A stretch of DNA of 64,000 bases from Stenotrophomonas sp. 610A2 (GCF_030549615.1 NZ_CP130832.1:1798001-1862000); one strand, 5' to 3'. Positions 49,902 through 60,455 are shown, counted from the first letter of the stretch. Notes: a model not told the origin generated them from the letters alone. Numbers and translations: made by a program.

Positions 49902-52001
49902 TTACCAGATCACAACCTGCTTGTCGCCAGCACGGACCATCGGCGAACCGGCCTTGCACTGGAACGCAGCGGCGAAGGTCGGCAGGTTCGACGGCGCACC
50001 CATGGCGCGGAACTGCGCCGGGGCGTGCGGATCGGTAGCCAGGCGGACCTTGGCGTTTTCGGCGGTGTACTTGGTACGCCACACGGTTGCCCAGTTGAAG
50101 AAGAAGCGCTGGTCGCGGGTGAAACCGTCAACCTTGGCGTCTTCCTTGCCGGCCGAAGCCTTCTGCAGGGCGTCATAAGCCGTGGCCAGGCCGCCCAGGT
50201 CGGCGATGTTCTCGCCCAGGGTCAGCGAGCCGTTGACGCTCTGGTCGCCCACCTTGTACTCGTTGAACTGGTTGACCAGCTTGCCGGTCAGGCCAGCGAA
50301 GCCCTTCGAATCCGCCGGGGTCCACCAGTTCTCGAAGTTGCCGGTCGGGCCGAAACGGCTGCCCTGGTCGTCGTAGCCGTGGGTCATTTCGTGGCCGATG
50401 ACCGCACCGATGCCGCCGTAGTTCAGCGCGTCGTCGGCGTTCGGATCGAAGAACGGCGGCTGCAGGATGGCGGCCGGGAACACGATCTCGTTCTGCAGCG
50501 GGTTGTAGTAGGCGTTGACGGTCTGCGGGGTCATGCCCCACTCGGTCTTGTCCACCGGCTGGCCGATCTTGGCCAGCGCCCACTTGTAGTTGAAGGCATT
50601 GGCAGCGCGCACATTGCCCAGGTAGTCATCGTGGGTGGTGCTCAGGCCGCTCCAATCACGCCACTTGTCCGGGTAGCCGATCTTCGGGGTGAAGGTTTCC
50701 CACTTGGCGATGGCCTTGGCCTTGGTTTCGTCGCTCATCCAGGTCAGGTTCTGGATGCGGTCCTTCAGGGCGCCGGCGAGGTTCTTGACCAGCTCTTCCA
50801 TCTTGGCCTTGGACTCGGGCGAGAAGGCGACCTTCACGTACATCTGGCCGAAGGCATCGCCGGCATCGCTTTCGATCGTGCCAAGCACCTGCTTCCAACG
50901 CGGCTTGATTTCCTTCTGGCCGTTCAGTTCCTTGCCGTAGAACGCGTAGTTCTCCTGCACGAACTCATTGCTCAGGTAAGGCGCGGCGCCGTCCACGGTG
51001 TGGAAGCGCAGGTAAGCGCGCCAGGCTGCCGGGTCGGTGTCGGCCAGCATCTTGCTCACTTCCGCGTGGAAGGCCGGCATGGCCAGCGAGAACGTTGCCG
51101 GCGCGGCAATGCCCTGGGCCTGGAAGAACGCAGTCCAGCTGAAGTTCGGGGTCAGCTTGTCGGCATCAGCCACGGTGACCGGGTTGTAGTACAGCGAGAC
51201 GTCGCGCGACAGCTCGACGCTGGACTTGGAGGCCTTGGCAAGACGGGTCTCGAACTTGATCACCTCCTCGGCCTGCTTGGCGGCGTCGGCCGCGGCCACG
51301 CCGCTCAGCTCCAGCACCTTGGCCACGTGGGCCTTGTAGGCGTTGAGCTTGTCGGCCTTGCTGGCGTCGGTGTAATAGGTGGTGTCCGGCAGGCCCAGGC
51401 CGCCCTGGCTGGCGTAGGCCATGTTCATGGACGAATTCTTGAAGTCCGCTTCCGGGCCGAAGCCAAACAGGAAGTTCTCGCCCTTGGCAGCCGTGCTGCG
51501 CAGGTAGTCAGCCAGTGCGGCGGTATCCTGCAGGCCATCAATCGCAGCCAGATCAGCCTTCAGCGGGGTGATGCCCAGCGAATTGATCTTGGCTTCGTCC
51601 ATGCCGGCGGCCCAGAAGTCACCGACGATCTTTTCGATGCCGGTGGCGTTCTTCATCGCCGCGGCCTGCTCGGCCAGCTGGTGCTGCACGGCAACCGAGC
51701 GCTCGTCGAGGATGGTGAAGGCGCCCCAGCTGGTGCGGTCGGCCGGAATTTCGTTGGCGTTGAGCCACTTTTCGTTCACGTAGCCGTTGAAATCGGTACA
51801 GGCGTCCTTGCTGGCGTCGATGTCGGCGGCAGTGAAGGCGTTGTAGGCCGGCAGCTTGGACTCGTCCAGCTTCAGCTCATTGGCGGCTGCCGCGGCCGGC
51901 GCGGCTGCCGGAGCTGCCGGGGTCTCTTCTTTCTTGCAGCCGATCAGCGCGGCCGAGACGGCCAGGGACAGCAGCAGGATCTGGGGTTTGCGAACGATCA
52001 C
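49902..52001 (-). CDS. pepO: M13 family metallopeptidase (PepO-like lipoprotein)
   Basis: A 699-residue M13 zinc endopeptidase. The GTG at 52001 has GGAGG 8 bases upstream and gives a lipoprotein signal (LLLSLAVSAALIGC). Active-site motifs are intact: His537-Glu538-x-x-His541 (VIGHEMTHGYDDQG), the third ligand in ENIADLGG, and substrate motif VNAYYNPLQNEIVFPA. These enzymes cut short peptides in the periplasm or outside. It shares the architecture of the degenerate paralogue downstream, from which it is separated by its own terminator. Confidence 0.93.
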   Translation of the reverse strand: MIVRKPQILLLSLAVSAALIGCKKEETPAAPAAAPAAAAANELKLDESKLPAYNAFTAADIDASKDACTDFNGYVNEKWLNANEIPADRTSWGAFTILDERSVAVQHQLAEQAAAMKNATGIEKIVGDFWAAGMDEAKINSLGITPLKADLAAIDGLQDTAALADYLRSTAAKGENFLFGFGPEADFKNSSMNMAYASQGGLGLPDTTYYTDASKADKLNAYKAHVAKVLELSGVAAADAAKQAEEVIKFETRLAKASKSSVELSRDVSLYYNPVTVADADKLTPNFSWTAFFQAQGIAAPATFSLAMPAFHAEVSKMLADTDPAAWRAYLRFHTVDGAAPYLSNEFVQENYAFYGKELNGQKEIKPRWKQVLGTIESDAGDAFGQMYVKVAFSPESKAKMEELVKNLAGALKDRIQNLTWMSDETKAKAIAKWETFTPKIGYPDKWRDWSGLSTTHDDYLGNVRAANAFNYKWALAKIGQPVDKTEWGMTPQTVNAYYNPLQNEIVFPAAILQPPFFDPNADDALNYGGIGAVIGHEMTHGYDDQGSRFGPTGNFENWWTPADSKGFAGLTGKLVNQFNEYKVGDQSVNGSLTLGENIADLGGLATAYDALQKASAGKEDAKVDGFTRDQRFFFNWATVWRTKYTAENAKVRLATDPHAPAQFRAMGAPSNLPTFAAAFQCKAGSPMVRAGDKQVVIW

Positions 52002-52167
52002 GGGATAGGCCTCCGGGCCGATTTCAGAGCATGAGTGAGGCCGCGGAGTCCGGGGCCGAAGCAGGAAGATACGCCTGAAACCGATCGCGCAGGGGTGTAG
52101 AAGGTAATGGGTCGCAGTCGGCATATTCCTATGGGCGGCGACGGCTGGCCGATGCTATACAGCGGGA

Positions 52168-53769
52168 ATGACCAAGACATCGAGCAGGCGGTGGGACGCG
52201 ATCCTGATTGGCGGCGGCCATAACGGACTCGTATGTGCGGCTTATCTGGCCAAGGCCGGCAAACGCGTGCTGGTGCTGGAGCGGCGTTCAGTGGTGGGTG
52301 GCGCTGCGGTTACCGAGGAGTTCCACCCCGGGTTCCGGAACTCGGTGGCTTCTTATACGGTGTCCTTGCTGCAGCCCAAGGTGATTGCCGATCTGGAGCT
52401 GGAGCGGCACGGATTGCGGGTGGTTTCGCGAAAGCTCAACAACTTCCTGCCCCTGGGCAACGGCGAGTATCTATTGGCCGGGGCAGGTCGCACTGCCGAG
52501 CAGGTTGCGCGCTTTTCCGCGCGTGATGCGGCGCGCCTGCCCGAGTACGAACAGCGCTTGGAGATTTTTGCCGATGTGCTGCGTGCGCAGGCGCTGCAGG
52601 CACCGCCCAATATCAGTGGTGCGAGTTGGTTGCGGGCGTTGCCGGAGCTGTGGAAGGCAGGGCAGCTGGGCCGGCAGCTGCAGCGCCTGGATCCGGGCTT
52701 GCAGCAGGAGTTGATGGATCTGTTCACCATCTCGGCCGCCGAGTACCTGGACCGTTGGTTCGAAAGCGCACCGATCAAGGCCTTGTTCGGTTTCGATGGA
52801 ATCGTCGGCAACTACGCAAGCCCCTACGCTCCCGGTACCGCATACGTGTTGTTGCACCATGTGTTTGGTGAAAGCAATGGCGTCAAAGGCGCCTGGGGAC
52901 ATGCCATCGGCGGCATGGGCGCGATCACCCAGGCGATGGCGCGTTCGGCGATTGAAGCCGGTGTCGAGATTCGTACCGATGCCGCTGTAGAGAAGGTGCT
53001 GGTAGAGCAGGGTCGTGCAGTCGGCGTCGTACTGGCCGATGGCGAAGTGCTGCGCGGCTCGGCCATCGTTGCCAACGTCAATCCGAAGCTGATGTACGAG
53101 CGACTGTTCGATCCTGCGGATGTGCCGCCGGCCACACTGGAGCGCATGGCCAACTGGCGCTGCGGCTCCGGAACATTCCGGATGAACGTGGCTTTGTCGA
53201 AACTGCCTGAATTCAGTGTATTGCCGGGGCAGGGCGATCATCTGACCGCAGGCATCATCATCGCGCCCAGCCTTGATTACATGGATCGTGCCTATCTGGA
53301 TGCGCGTCAATACGGATGGTCACGCGAGCCTATCGTCGAGATGCTGATCCCCAGTACCTTGGATGATTCGCTGGCACCAGCGGGGCAACACGTGGCAAGT
53401 CTGTTCTGCCAGCACGTAGCGCCGCAGCTGCCCGATGGTCGCAGCTGGGATGACCACCGCGAGGAAGTGGCGGATCTGATGATCGCCACCGTCGACAAGC
53501 ACGCGCCGGGTTTCGCGGCTTCGGTGCTCGGCAGGCAGATCATGAGCCCGCTGGATCTGGAGCGGACCTTTGGTTTGATCGGCGGCGATATCTTCCACGG
53601 TGCATTGAGCTTGAACCAGTTGTTCAATGCACGGCCGATGCTGGGACAGGCGGGGTACAGGGGAGCGCTGCCAGGACTCTATCTGTGCGGTTCGGGGGCC
53701 CATCCGGGTGGAGGGGTTACCGGGGCGCCTGGGCACAATGCGGCGTCTGTGGTTCGGCAGGACCTCTGA
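52168..53769 (+). CDS. Phytoene-desaturase-like FAD-dependent oxidoreductase (PYROXD2-like)
   Basis: A 533-residue flavoprotein. FAD dinucleotide motif GGGHNGLVCAAYLAKAGKRV at 15-34, RRSVVGGAAVTEEFHPGFRN, and the C-terminal GLYLCGSGAHPGGGVTGAPG typical of the CrtI-like/PYROXD2 branch. No carotenoid genes are near, so it probably acts on another substrate; the family also includes proteins of unknown reaction. Divergent from pepO. The 53770-53937 gap holds nothing recognised. Confidence 0.88.
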   Translation: MTKTSSRRWDAILIGGGHNGLVCAAYLAKAGKRVLVLERRSVVGGAAVTEEFHPGFRNSVASYTVSLLQPKVIADLELERHGLRVVSRKLNNFLPLGNGEYLLAGAGRTAEQVARFSARDAARLPEYEQRLEIFADVLRAQALQAPPNISGASWLRALPELWKAGQLGRQLQRLDPGLQQELMDLFTISAAEYLDRWFESAPIKALFGFDGIVGNYASPYAPGTAYVLLHHVFGESNGVKGAWGHAIGGMGAITQAMARSAIEAGVEIRTDAAVEKVLVEQGRAVGVVLADGEVLRGSAIVANVNPKLMYERLFDPADVPPATLERMANWRCGSGTFRMNVALSKLPEFSVLPGQGDHLTAGIIIAPSLDYMDRAYLDARQYGWSREPIVEMLIPSTLDDSLAPAGQHVASLFCQHVAPQLPDGRSWDDHREEVADLMIATVDKHAPGFAASVLGRQIMSPLDLERTFGLIGGDIFHGALSLNQLFNARPMLGQAGYRGALPGLYLCGSGAHPGGGVTGAPGHNAASVVRQDL

Positions 53770-53937
53770 ACTGCGCTGCGGGAGATCAATTTGTGTTCGG
53801 TCGCCCTTCGCTGCATACGCGCTGTCTGGTGTCGAGGCACTGGGTTGATTGCCGCAAGGTCCAGGTCGCGTGGTTGGCGAAAGCGGATGTCGCTCTTCGC
53901 GTGCCGATAGGCATCAGCGAATAGTGGCTGAAATGAA

Positions 53938-53963
53938 GAAAGCCCGGCATTTGCCGGGCTTTC
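53938..53963 (-). terminator. Terminator of the TonB-dependent receptor gene
   Basis: Perfect 12-bp stem GAAAGCCCGGCA / TGCCGGGCTTTC; on the minus strand followed by TTCATTT. Could act from both sides. Confidence 0.85.
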
Positions 53964-53983
53964 TCTTTGAACCAAGCCAGTGA

Positions 53984-56900
53984 TTACTGGAACTTGTAAC
54001 GCAGGGACAGCATGAAGCGGCGGCCCAGCGAGTCCAGCACGTACGGGAACGGACCGATGTCGTCAGTGAGGTTGATGACCGCCAGGTTCAGGCGGGCATT
54101 CTCGGTGAAGCGGTAGCTGACGTTTGCATCCCAGGTGGTCCAGCTGTCACGAACGAAGTGCTGGCGGCTTTCCGGCGTAGCGACCAGGCTGAACTGCGCG
54201 CTGCTGGTGTAGTTCGCCGCGAAGCCTGCGCTCCAGTTGCCGATCTTGTGCTGTGCGGTCCAGCGGAACTGGCGCTTCGGCTCATTGAAGGTGCCGACCT
54301 GTTCCACGAACGGGACTTCCGGGCTGGCGGCCTGGCCGCGATTCTTCGGCATGTAGCCGTAGAAGCCGAGATCCAGACGGCCGAAGCGGTCCATCTCCAG
54401 ACGGTAGTCCACTTCGGCAGTCCAGCCACGGAACATCAGGACCGGGCCGTTGCCGAACTGGGTCTTGATGTCGGTAGCAGCAGCGGTGACCGGGTCACGG
54501 GTGACCAGGCTGCAGAAGCGGTTGGCGTTCGGGATGTCGTTGACGTTGAAGTCCGGGTTGTCAAAGCAGCCGGTGATGATGTCGTTCGGGCTGAGCGCGG
54601 TGATGACGTCGGTGATCTCGATGTCGTACCAGTCAGCAGCGACGCGCAGGCCGTTGAGCCATTCCGGAGCAAAGACGATGCCTGCGGTCCACGACTCTGC
54701 CTTTTCATTCTTCAGGCCGGTGTAACCGTTGCTGGAGCCCAGCGTGTTGGTCGGCGAAGCGACGAACGACGACGGGTTCACGCTCGGGTAGGCCGCGAAG
54801 AATGCGTTGCAGTTGTTGCGACGTACGGTCGGGTTGCTGCCGCCGCCGATCGCCGCCAGGGTGCAGACTTCCGGGATGGTGTAGAAGGCCGGCTGCTGGT
54901 TGGTATACAGCTCGGCAATCGACGGTGCGCGCATTGACTGGGTCTTGTTACCGCGCAGCTGGATGCCAGCGAACGGCTCGTACTGCAGACCATAGGTGAA
55001 CGCGGTGAAGCCACCAGCGACCGAGTTGTCGACGCGACGTACCTTGCCGGTAATGTCCAGGCGATGCAGGCCCGGCAGGCCCCAATCCGGGTTGAACAAC
55101 GGAGCAAGGAACTCGGCAAACACTTCATTGGTGTTGTATTCGCCGTGCGCGGACTGGATCGGCACCGAGCGGCCCTGGCCCAGACGCTGGTACTCACTCG
55201 GGGTGAACGAGCCTTCTTCGCGACGGTGTTCATAACCACCGGCGACAGCGAACTCGCCGCCCGGCAGGTCGAACAGGCCACCAGTGACGGAGGCATTGAA
55301 CACGGTCTGGCGGGTCTGTGCCTTGGCAACGGTGTTGGTGGAGACGTAGTCAAGCGCTTCGCGCGATGCTTGGTTCTCACCGAACAGGTTCAGCGGACGG
55401 CAGTTGGCATCGACGGTGGTGCCGGCGGCGGCCGAATCACAGACGATGTTGCCCGATGCATCACGCTTGACGTTGATGGCGTTGATGAAGTTCTGCTGGA
55501 TCAGGCCGGTGCCCAGGTAATCGAAGTCACCGCGGCCATGGACAATGCTGGCTTCCCAGTTGAAGCTGCGTTGGCCAACGTCGAAGTAACCGTCGGCGCC
55601 GATGACAGCACGGGTCAGACGGGTTTCGGTGCTGGAGTTGTTCATGCTCAGGTCGCGCGAGGAGCGCGACAGGCGGAACTCGGTGATGCCGTTGTCGGCC
55701 AGGATCTTGCGCGATTCCGCACTCAGGTACGGATTGTCGGCCCGGAACAGGAGGGCACCGCTCAGAGCGCCGGTGCCGTTGTTGTTGGCGCGGCCGAACG
55801 AGATCGCGTTGTAAATGTTCTGGTCCAGTGTTTCGCGGGCGGTCGCTTCGTAACGTGACAGTTCGAAGAAGCCGCGCACGGAGTCGGTGAAGTCGAAGCT
55901 GCCGTTGGCGTAGACACTACGGCGCTCGAGGTCGGCGATCAGCGGGACCGTCTCGTTCAGGTTCAGGCCGTCACCACCGGAGGCGTTGCCGCCTGCGTAG
56001 CTGGTGCCCGGGTCGAACGCGACCAGATTGCCGGTGTTGTTGAATTGCCACAGCTTGTTCTGCGGACCGAAGCCGGCGATGGCGCCAAGCGGGTCGCGGG
56101 TGTAGCTGGCGACATTGGGCAGCACCAGACCGCCGAAGGTCATGCTGGCGATACGGCGGTTCTGGATCCAGACCTGGTCGGCGATGCCATCAGCCGCACC
56201 CGTATTGAACGGGATGCTGCCGTCGATGCGGCCGTCGCTGCCCGGGGTGCGGCCCGGCTGCCACAGTGCGGCATTGGCGGCGGTCGGGTTGGTCTGCAGG
56301 CTGTAGCCCCGGCGGTAGAAGTCACGCTGCAGGGCATTGACGCCTTCGCTGTTGTCGAGCTCGGCAGCAATCGTGATGTTGCCGCGGTCGTCAGCGAAGT
56401 TGGTGCCAAAGATGGCTGCCCACGAGTAACGGTCGTTGTCGTGCTTGCTGGTGGTGCCGTAGCCCAGCTCGACTTCCGCGCCCTGGAACTTCTCGCGCAG
56501 GATGATGTTGGTCACGCCGGAGATGGCGTCGGAGCCGTAGGTCGGAGCGCCGCCGACGCTGAGGTTCTCAACGCGGTCGACCATGATGCTCGGGATGGCG
56601 TTCATGTCGACCTGGATGCCGGAACCGCTACCAGCGCCGAAGATGGTCGGCGGGGTCGAGGTGACGTAGCGACGGCCGTTGACCAGCGTCAACAGGCGGT
56701 TGCTGCCCAGGCCGAAGCGGCTGGCAAAGTTCACGCCGGCGCCAAAACCGGCCTGGTCGCCACGCGAGCTGACACCGGCGGAGATGCCGGGAACAGTGGT
56801 CAGGGCGTCAATGAGGTTGGTCTGGCCATAGGCCTCCATGCTCTCGCGGTTGACTACAGCGGCGGGTTCAAGCGTATCGAAGCCGGCGCGATAGATGCGC

Positions 56901-57073
56901 GAGCCAGTGACCGTGATGCGGTCAAGCTGGGTTGCATCCTTGTTTTCAGTGGACTTCGCGGTGTCTTCGACAGGGGCTTCCTGTGCGAAGGCCGGCGAGA
57001 CCGCTGCAACGAAAAGCGCCGACGTCAGCGCGAGGCTCAGCGGATTGCGGCTGAGCGACTTGTGATTTGCCAT
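53984..57073 (-). CDS. TonB-dependent outer-membrane receptor
   Basis: A 1029-residue receptor with signal peptide (LALTSALFVAAVSPAFAQE). A TonB box-like segment (LDRITVTGSRIYRAG) precedes the plug: NLIDALTTVPGISAGVS, VNGRRYV, APTYGSDAISGVTNIILREK. The beta-barrel runs to the C-terminal strand FMLSLRYKFQ. It belongs to the large Xanthomonadales receptors whose plugs lack iron-siderophore specific marks; the ligand is unknown (carbohydrate or peptide-derived ligands are common in this group). The ATG at 57073 is 6 bases from AAGGGG. Divergent from apbC. Confidence 0.92.
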   Translation of the reverse strand: MANHKSLSRNPLSLALTSALFVAAVSPAFAQEAPVEDTAKSTENKDATQLDRITVTGSRIYRAGFDTLEPAAVVNRESMEAYGQTNLIDALTTVPGISAGVSSRGDQAGFGAGVNFASRFGLGSNRLLTLVNGRRYVTSTPPTIFGAGSGSGIQVDMNAIPSIMVDRVENLSVGGAPTYGSDAISGVTNIILREKFQGAEVELGYGTTSKHDNDRYSWAAIFGTNFADDRGNITIAAELDNSEGVNALQRDFYRRGYSLQTNPTAANAALWQPGRTPGSDGRIDGSIPFNTGAADGIADQVWIQNRRIASMTFGGLVLPNVASYTRDPLGAIAGFGPQNKLWQFNNTGNLVAFDPGTSYAGGNASGGDGLNLNETVPLIADLERRSVYANGSFDFTDSVRGFFELSRYEATARETLDQNIYNAISFGRANNNGTGALSGALLFRADNPYLSAESRKILADNGITEFRLSRSSRDLSMNNSSTETRLTRAVIGADGYFDVGQRSFNWEASIVHGRGDFDYLGTGLIQQNFINAINVKRDASGNIVCDSAAAGTTVDANCRPLNLFGENQASREALDYVSTNTVAKAQTRQTVFNASVTGGLFDLPGGEFAVAGGYEHRREEGSFTPSEYQRLGQGRSVPIQSAHGEYNTNEVFAEFLAPLFNPDWGLPGLHRLDITGKVRRVDNSVAGGFTAFTYGLQYEPFAGIQLRGNKTQSMRAPSIAELYTNQQPAFYTIPEVCTLAAIGGGSNPTVRRNNCNAFFAAYPSVNPSSFVASPTNTLGSSNGYTGLKNEKAESWTAGIVFAPEWLNGLRVAADWYDIEITDVITALSPNDIITGCFDNPDFNVNDIPNANRFCSLVTRDPVTAAATDIKTQFGNGPVLMFRGWTAEVDYRLEMDRFGRLDLGFYGYMPKNRGQAASPEVPFVEQVGTFNEPKRQFRWTAQHKIGNWSAGFAANYTSSAQFSLVATPESRQHFVRDSWTTWDANVSYRFTENARLNLAVINLTDDIGPFPYVLDSLGRRFMLSLRYKFQ

Positions 57074-57346
57074 CTGTAACCCCTTCATGGATTCGTCGTT
57101 ATTGGCCTTGGCTCGGCGGACAAGGCCCTCGTCCTGATTTCAAGAAAGTTTCATTTGCCGATAACTTTGGATTAACACATGGTTAACAATTTAAGTCAAC
57201 GGTTAAGCAGGCGCTCATAAGCACTTGAAATGCAAAATGAAATATCTATTTCAGTAAAGCCCGCGACCGTTATCGGCAAGGCCGTTGGCAGGCCAACATT
57301 TCCGCATGAGGCTATAGTTCCGACCTTGTCTGAGAGTGCGAGGGTC

Positions 57347-58204
57347 ATGGTGGGCGGTTCGATCACATTGGGCGGTGCCCACAAGGTGCAGAAGGGGCTT
57401 TCTCCCCATTCACGTATCCGCAATGTCATTGCGGTTGGCTCAGGAAAGGGCGGGGTGGGCAAGTCCACGACTGCGGTGAACCTGGCCTTGGCGCTGAAGG
57501 CGTTGGGCGCCAAGGTTGGTGTGCTGGATGCCGATATCTATGGTCCCAGCGTGCCGGCCATGCTTGGCCTGAGCGGGCGGCCGGAGAGCCCGGACAACAA
57601 GTCCATTGAGCCGCTGCGGGCGTTCGGGGTCGAGGCGATGTCGATCGGATTCCTGATTGAGCCCGACTCACCGATGATCTGGCGTGGGCCGATGGCCACT
57701 TCCGCGCTGACCCAGCTGTTCAATGACACGTTGTGGGGGGACCTGGATGTCCTGCTGATCGACCTGCCGCCGGGTACCGGCGATATCCAGCTGACCTTGT
57801 CGCAGAAGATCCCGGTGGCCGGAGCGGTCATCGTCACCACGCCGCAGGACATCGCGACGCTGGATGCGCGCAAGGCATTGAATATGTTTGAGAAGGTCGA
57901 GGTGCCGGTGCTGGGTATCGTCGAGAACATGGCCGTGCACACCTGCAGCAGCTGCGGTCATGTCGAGCATCTGTTCGGCGAAGGTGGCGGTCAGCGGATG
58001 GCAGAGCAGTACGGGGTGCCGTTGCTGGGCTCGCTGCCGCTGGATATTGGTATCCGTGAGCAGGGCGACGTGGGTGCGCCTATCGTGGTCGCGCAGCCGG
58101 AGTCGGGCGCGGCGAAGGCCTATATGGCGGCGGCGCAGCGGATGATGGAAGAATTGGCCAAGCGCCCACGTGCCAGCATCCCGATCCTGTCCTCGCTGAT
58201 CTGA
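57347..58204 (+). CDS. apbC: Iron-sulfur carrier protein ApbC (Mrp/NBP35 family)
   Basis: A 285-residue P-loop ATPase: deviant Walker A GSGKGGVGKST, DADIYGPSVPAML, LLIDLPPGTGDIQLTL, and the CxxC pair (HTCSSCGH) that binds a bridging [4Fe-4S] cluster. It hands clusters to apo-proteins. The start at 57347 has GAGGG in front and a TATAGT -10-like box at 57313; an upstream in-frame ATG at 57230 would add 39 unrelated residues and lie before that box. The 57074-57346 gap is the divergent promoter region with the receptor gene. Confidence 0.92.
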   Translation: MVGGSITLGGAHKVQKGLSPHSRIRNVIAVGSGKGGVGKSTTAVNLALALKALGAKVGVLDADIYGPSVPAMLGLSGRPESPDNKSIEPLRAFGVEAMSIGFLIEPDSPMIWRGPMATSALTQLFNDTLWGDLDVLLIDLPPGTGDIQLTLSQKIPVAGAVIVTTPQDIATLDARKALNMFEKVEVPVLGIVENMAVHTCSSCGHVEHLFGEGGGQRMAEQYGVPLLGSLPLDIGIREQGDVGAPIVVAQPESGAAKAYMAAAQRMMEELAKRPRASIPILSSLI

Positions 58205-58227
58205 GGCGGCTGCCCGGCTGCTAGCAG

Positions 58228-58252
58228 GGAAGGCCCGCTCTGCGGGCCTTCC
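58228..58252 (+). terminator. Hairpin after apbC
   Basis: Perfect 11-bp stem GGAAGGCCCGC / GCGGGCCTTCC, loop TCT; followed by TCATATATA rather than a pure T-run. Confidence 0.7.
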
Positions 58253-58381
58253 TCATATATAGATAGCGTGCGTGGAACTGGCTGCAGGGCAATTGATTGT
58301 CGGCCCATTGCTGGCTCTAGGCTAGAATCGACCACCCCCGGCCGCAGGCATGCTGCGGCACAACGTGAACAGGATCATTGA

Positions 58382-58954
<573 letters not shown>

Positions 58955-58974
58955 GCGCGGCCTGGGCTGGAATG

Positions 58975-59000
58975 AAAAAGGCGCCTTTCGGCGCCTTTTT
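58975..59000. terminator. Bidirectional rho-independent terminator after dcd
   Basis: AAAAAGGCGCC - TTTC - GGCGCCTTTTT; stem with A-run and T-run, shared with the convergent small membrane gene. Confidence 0.95.
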
Positions 59001-59026
59001 CTGTATGCAGGATCCGCTGGAGTGGC

Positions 59027-59194
59027 TTACTTGCCACGCCCGAACAACATGCCGATGCCAACGGCGACCAGGATGGCCGGCCACCAGGTGGCGAGCATGC
59101 TGCCGATGTTGCCGTTGATCCAGCCGAGGTTCTTGGCCAGGAAGAACAGGCCAACGATGATCAGGATCAGGGCGGCGATCAGATTGGAGCGCAT
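59027..59194 (-). CDS. Small LiaI/LiaF-like membrane protein
   Basis: A 55-residue protein with two hydrophobic helices: NLIAALILIIVGLFFLAKNL and WWPAILVAVGIGMLFG, the LiaF/DUF5668 transmembrane pattern (I-x-G-x-x-F-L-x-x-N-L-G ... W-P). Such domains occur in envelope-stress modulators; alone its function is unknown. A longer upstream frame is not supported. Confidence 0.75.
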   Translation of the reverse strand: MRSNLIAALILIIVGLFFLAKNLGWINGNIGSMLATWWPAILVAVGIGMLFGRGK

Positions 59195-59225
59195 CGGCTT
59201 GCGGAGTCCGTAAAGAGGAAGGTGC

Positions 59226-59648
59226 TTATCGTAGCCGCTGGCGCCAGATTTCGACACGTTCGGCCAGCACTTCCGGATCGAAACGCTGTGCCTTGCCGCT
59301 GCCCCAGACCGGGCCGGGCCAGGCAGCATCGTTCTCGTTGCGGCCGATCAGGTGCACATGCAGCTGGCGCACGATGTTGCCCAGCGCGCCGATGTTGATC
59401 TTGCTCACGTTGGGTTTGTGCTTGAGGTGCTGGGAGATCTGGTTGATCTCGGCCAGCAGCAGGCGTTGCTGGGCGCCGTCCAGGTCGATCCACTCGCTGG
59501 CACCGGGCACACGCGGCACCAGTACGACCCAGGGAAAACGATCATCGTTCATCAAGCGGATCTGCGACAGGGGGCCGTCGGCGATCAGTACGCTGTCGGC
59601 GGCAAGGCGGGTATCAAGGACGAAATCGGACGTCACAGCTTCGGTCAT
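59226..59648 (-). CDS. HIT domain hydrolase
   Basis: A 140-residue HIT family protein. The histidine-triad region reads QLHVHLIGRNENDAAWPGPV: His97 and His99 are present, while the third His position is Ile, as in one bacterial HIT subgroup. VVLVPRVPGASEWIDL in the first half is typical. Nucleotide hydrolase or transferase activity is likely; substrate unknown. Its start overlaps the stop of the upstream dienelactone-hydrolase-like gene by 4 bases. Confidence 0.88.
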   Translation of the reverse strand: MTEAVTSDFVLDTRLAADSVLIADGPLSQIRLMNDDRFPWVVLVPRVPGASEWIDLDGAQQRLLLAEINQISQHLKHKPNVSKINIGALGNIVRQLHVHLIGRNENDAAWPGPVWGSGKAQRFDPEVLAERVEIWRQRLR

Positions 59649-60304
59649 CGCAGGTTCTCGCTGAAGAAGGCCAAGGTGCGTTCGCGCGCCAGGTCGGCGC
59701 TGGGTGCGTGGTAGTGCATGCCGACCTCGCGGTTGAAGGCGTGGTCGGCTGGATAGACATATACAGGCAAGTCGGGTTGCTTTTCACGGTGCGCTGCAAC
59801 GGCGGCGGCCGGGATCGAGGCGTCCTGGTCGCCAAAGTGGAAGATTGCCGGGGCTTTGAACGCTGTATCCAGGAACGGCACATTGCGCGCACCGTAGTAG
59901 CTGGCCGAGGGCAGGCCCAGCCGTTGCGCGGCCAACATGGCGATGGTGCCGCCCCAGCAATAGCCGACCGTGCCGACCTTGCCATAGGACGCCAGCACGG
60001 CAGCGGCGGCTTCGACCACGGTTACCGCGCGGTCCACGCCCAGTTCGTCCACCAGCGCCTTGCCGCGGCTGACGCCTGCGGCGTCGTAGTCCAGCTGCAG
60101 GTCTGGTTCGATCAGGTCGAAAAAGGAGGGCGCAAGCACCGCATAGCCCTCGCCTGCGTACTGCTCGGCGACATGGCGGATGTGGGCGTTGGCACCGAAG
60201 ATTTCCTGTATGAACACCAGGCCGGCACGCGGGGTGCCCAAGGGAAGGGCCTGCCAGGCGCGGACGGGGCCGAGTGGGGTGGGGAGGGTGATCCAGTTGG
60301 GCAT
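59645..60304 (-). CDS. Dienelactone hydrolase family protein
   Basis: A 219-residue alpha/beta hydrolase with a Cys nucleophile elbow (VGYCWGGTIAM), Asp in HFGDQDASIP and His in PADHAFNR, the carboxymethylenebutenolidase set. LVFIQEIFGANAHIRHVAEQ is the family N-terminal signature. Substrate unknown; many homologues are not in chloroaromatic degradation. Coupled to the HIT gene. Confidence 0.9.
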   Translation of the reverse strand: MPNWITLPTPLGPVRAWQALPLGTPRAGLVFIQEIFGANAHIRHVAEQYAGEGYAVLAPSFFDLIEPDLQLDYDAAGVSRGKALVDELGVDRAVTVVEAAAAVLASYGKVGTVGYCWGGTIAMLAAQRLGLPSASYYGARNVPFLDTAFKAPAIFHFGDQDASIPAAAVAAHREKQPDLPVYVYPADHAFNREVGMHYHAPSADLARERTLAFFSENLR

Positions 60305-60330
60305 TTGAAGACTCCGTGGTGGGGAACGAC

Positions 60331-60455
60331 TCCCTTCTCCCGCGAGCGGGGGAAGGTGCCCGAAGGGCGGATGGGGGGAGCTTTTGGAGCGTGAGGTCTG
60401 CTTGCTGGAAGCTTCCCCTCACCCCAACCCCTCTCCCGCTCGCGGGAGAGGGGCT
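60331..60455. repeat. Intergenic repeat pair (CTTCTCCCG family)
   Basis: Arms 60331-60380 and 60414-60455, each a CTCCCGC/GCGGGAG hairpin with flanks, related to 22975-23121. Nothing else recognised between 60305 and 60599. Confidence 0.75.

Noticed and set aside
49533..52034. An 833-codon open frame on the plus strand opposite pepO
   Set aside because: Same reason; the active-site motifs and lipobox are on the minus strand.
52168..53769. Phytoene desaturase in a carotenoid (or xanthomonadin-like) pathway
   Set aside because: No other pigment-synthesis gene lies nearby and the C-terminal signature fits the PYROXD2-like branch, so a pigment role is not supported.
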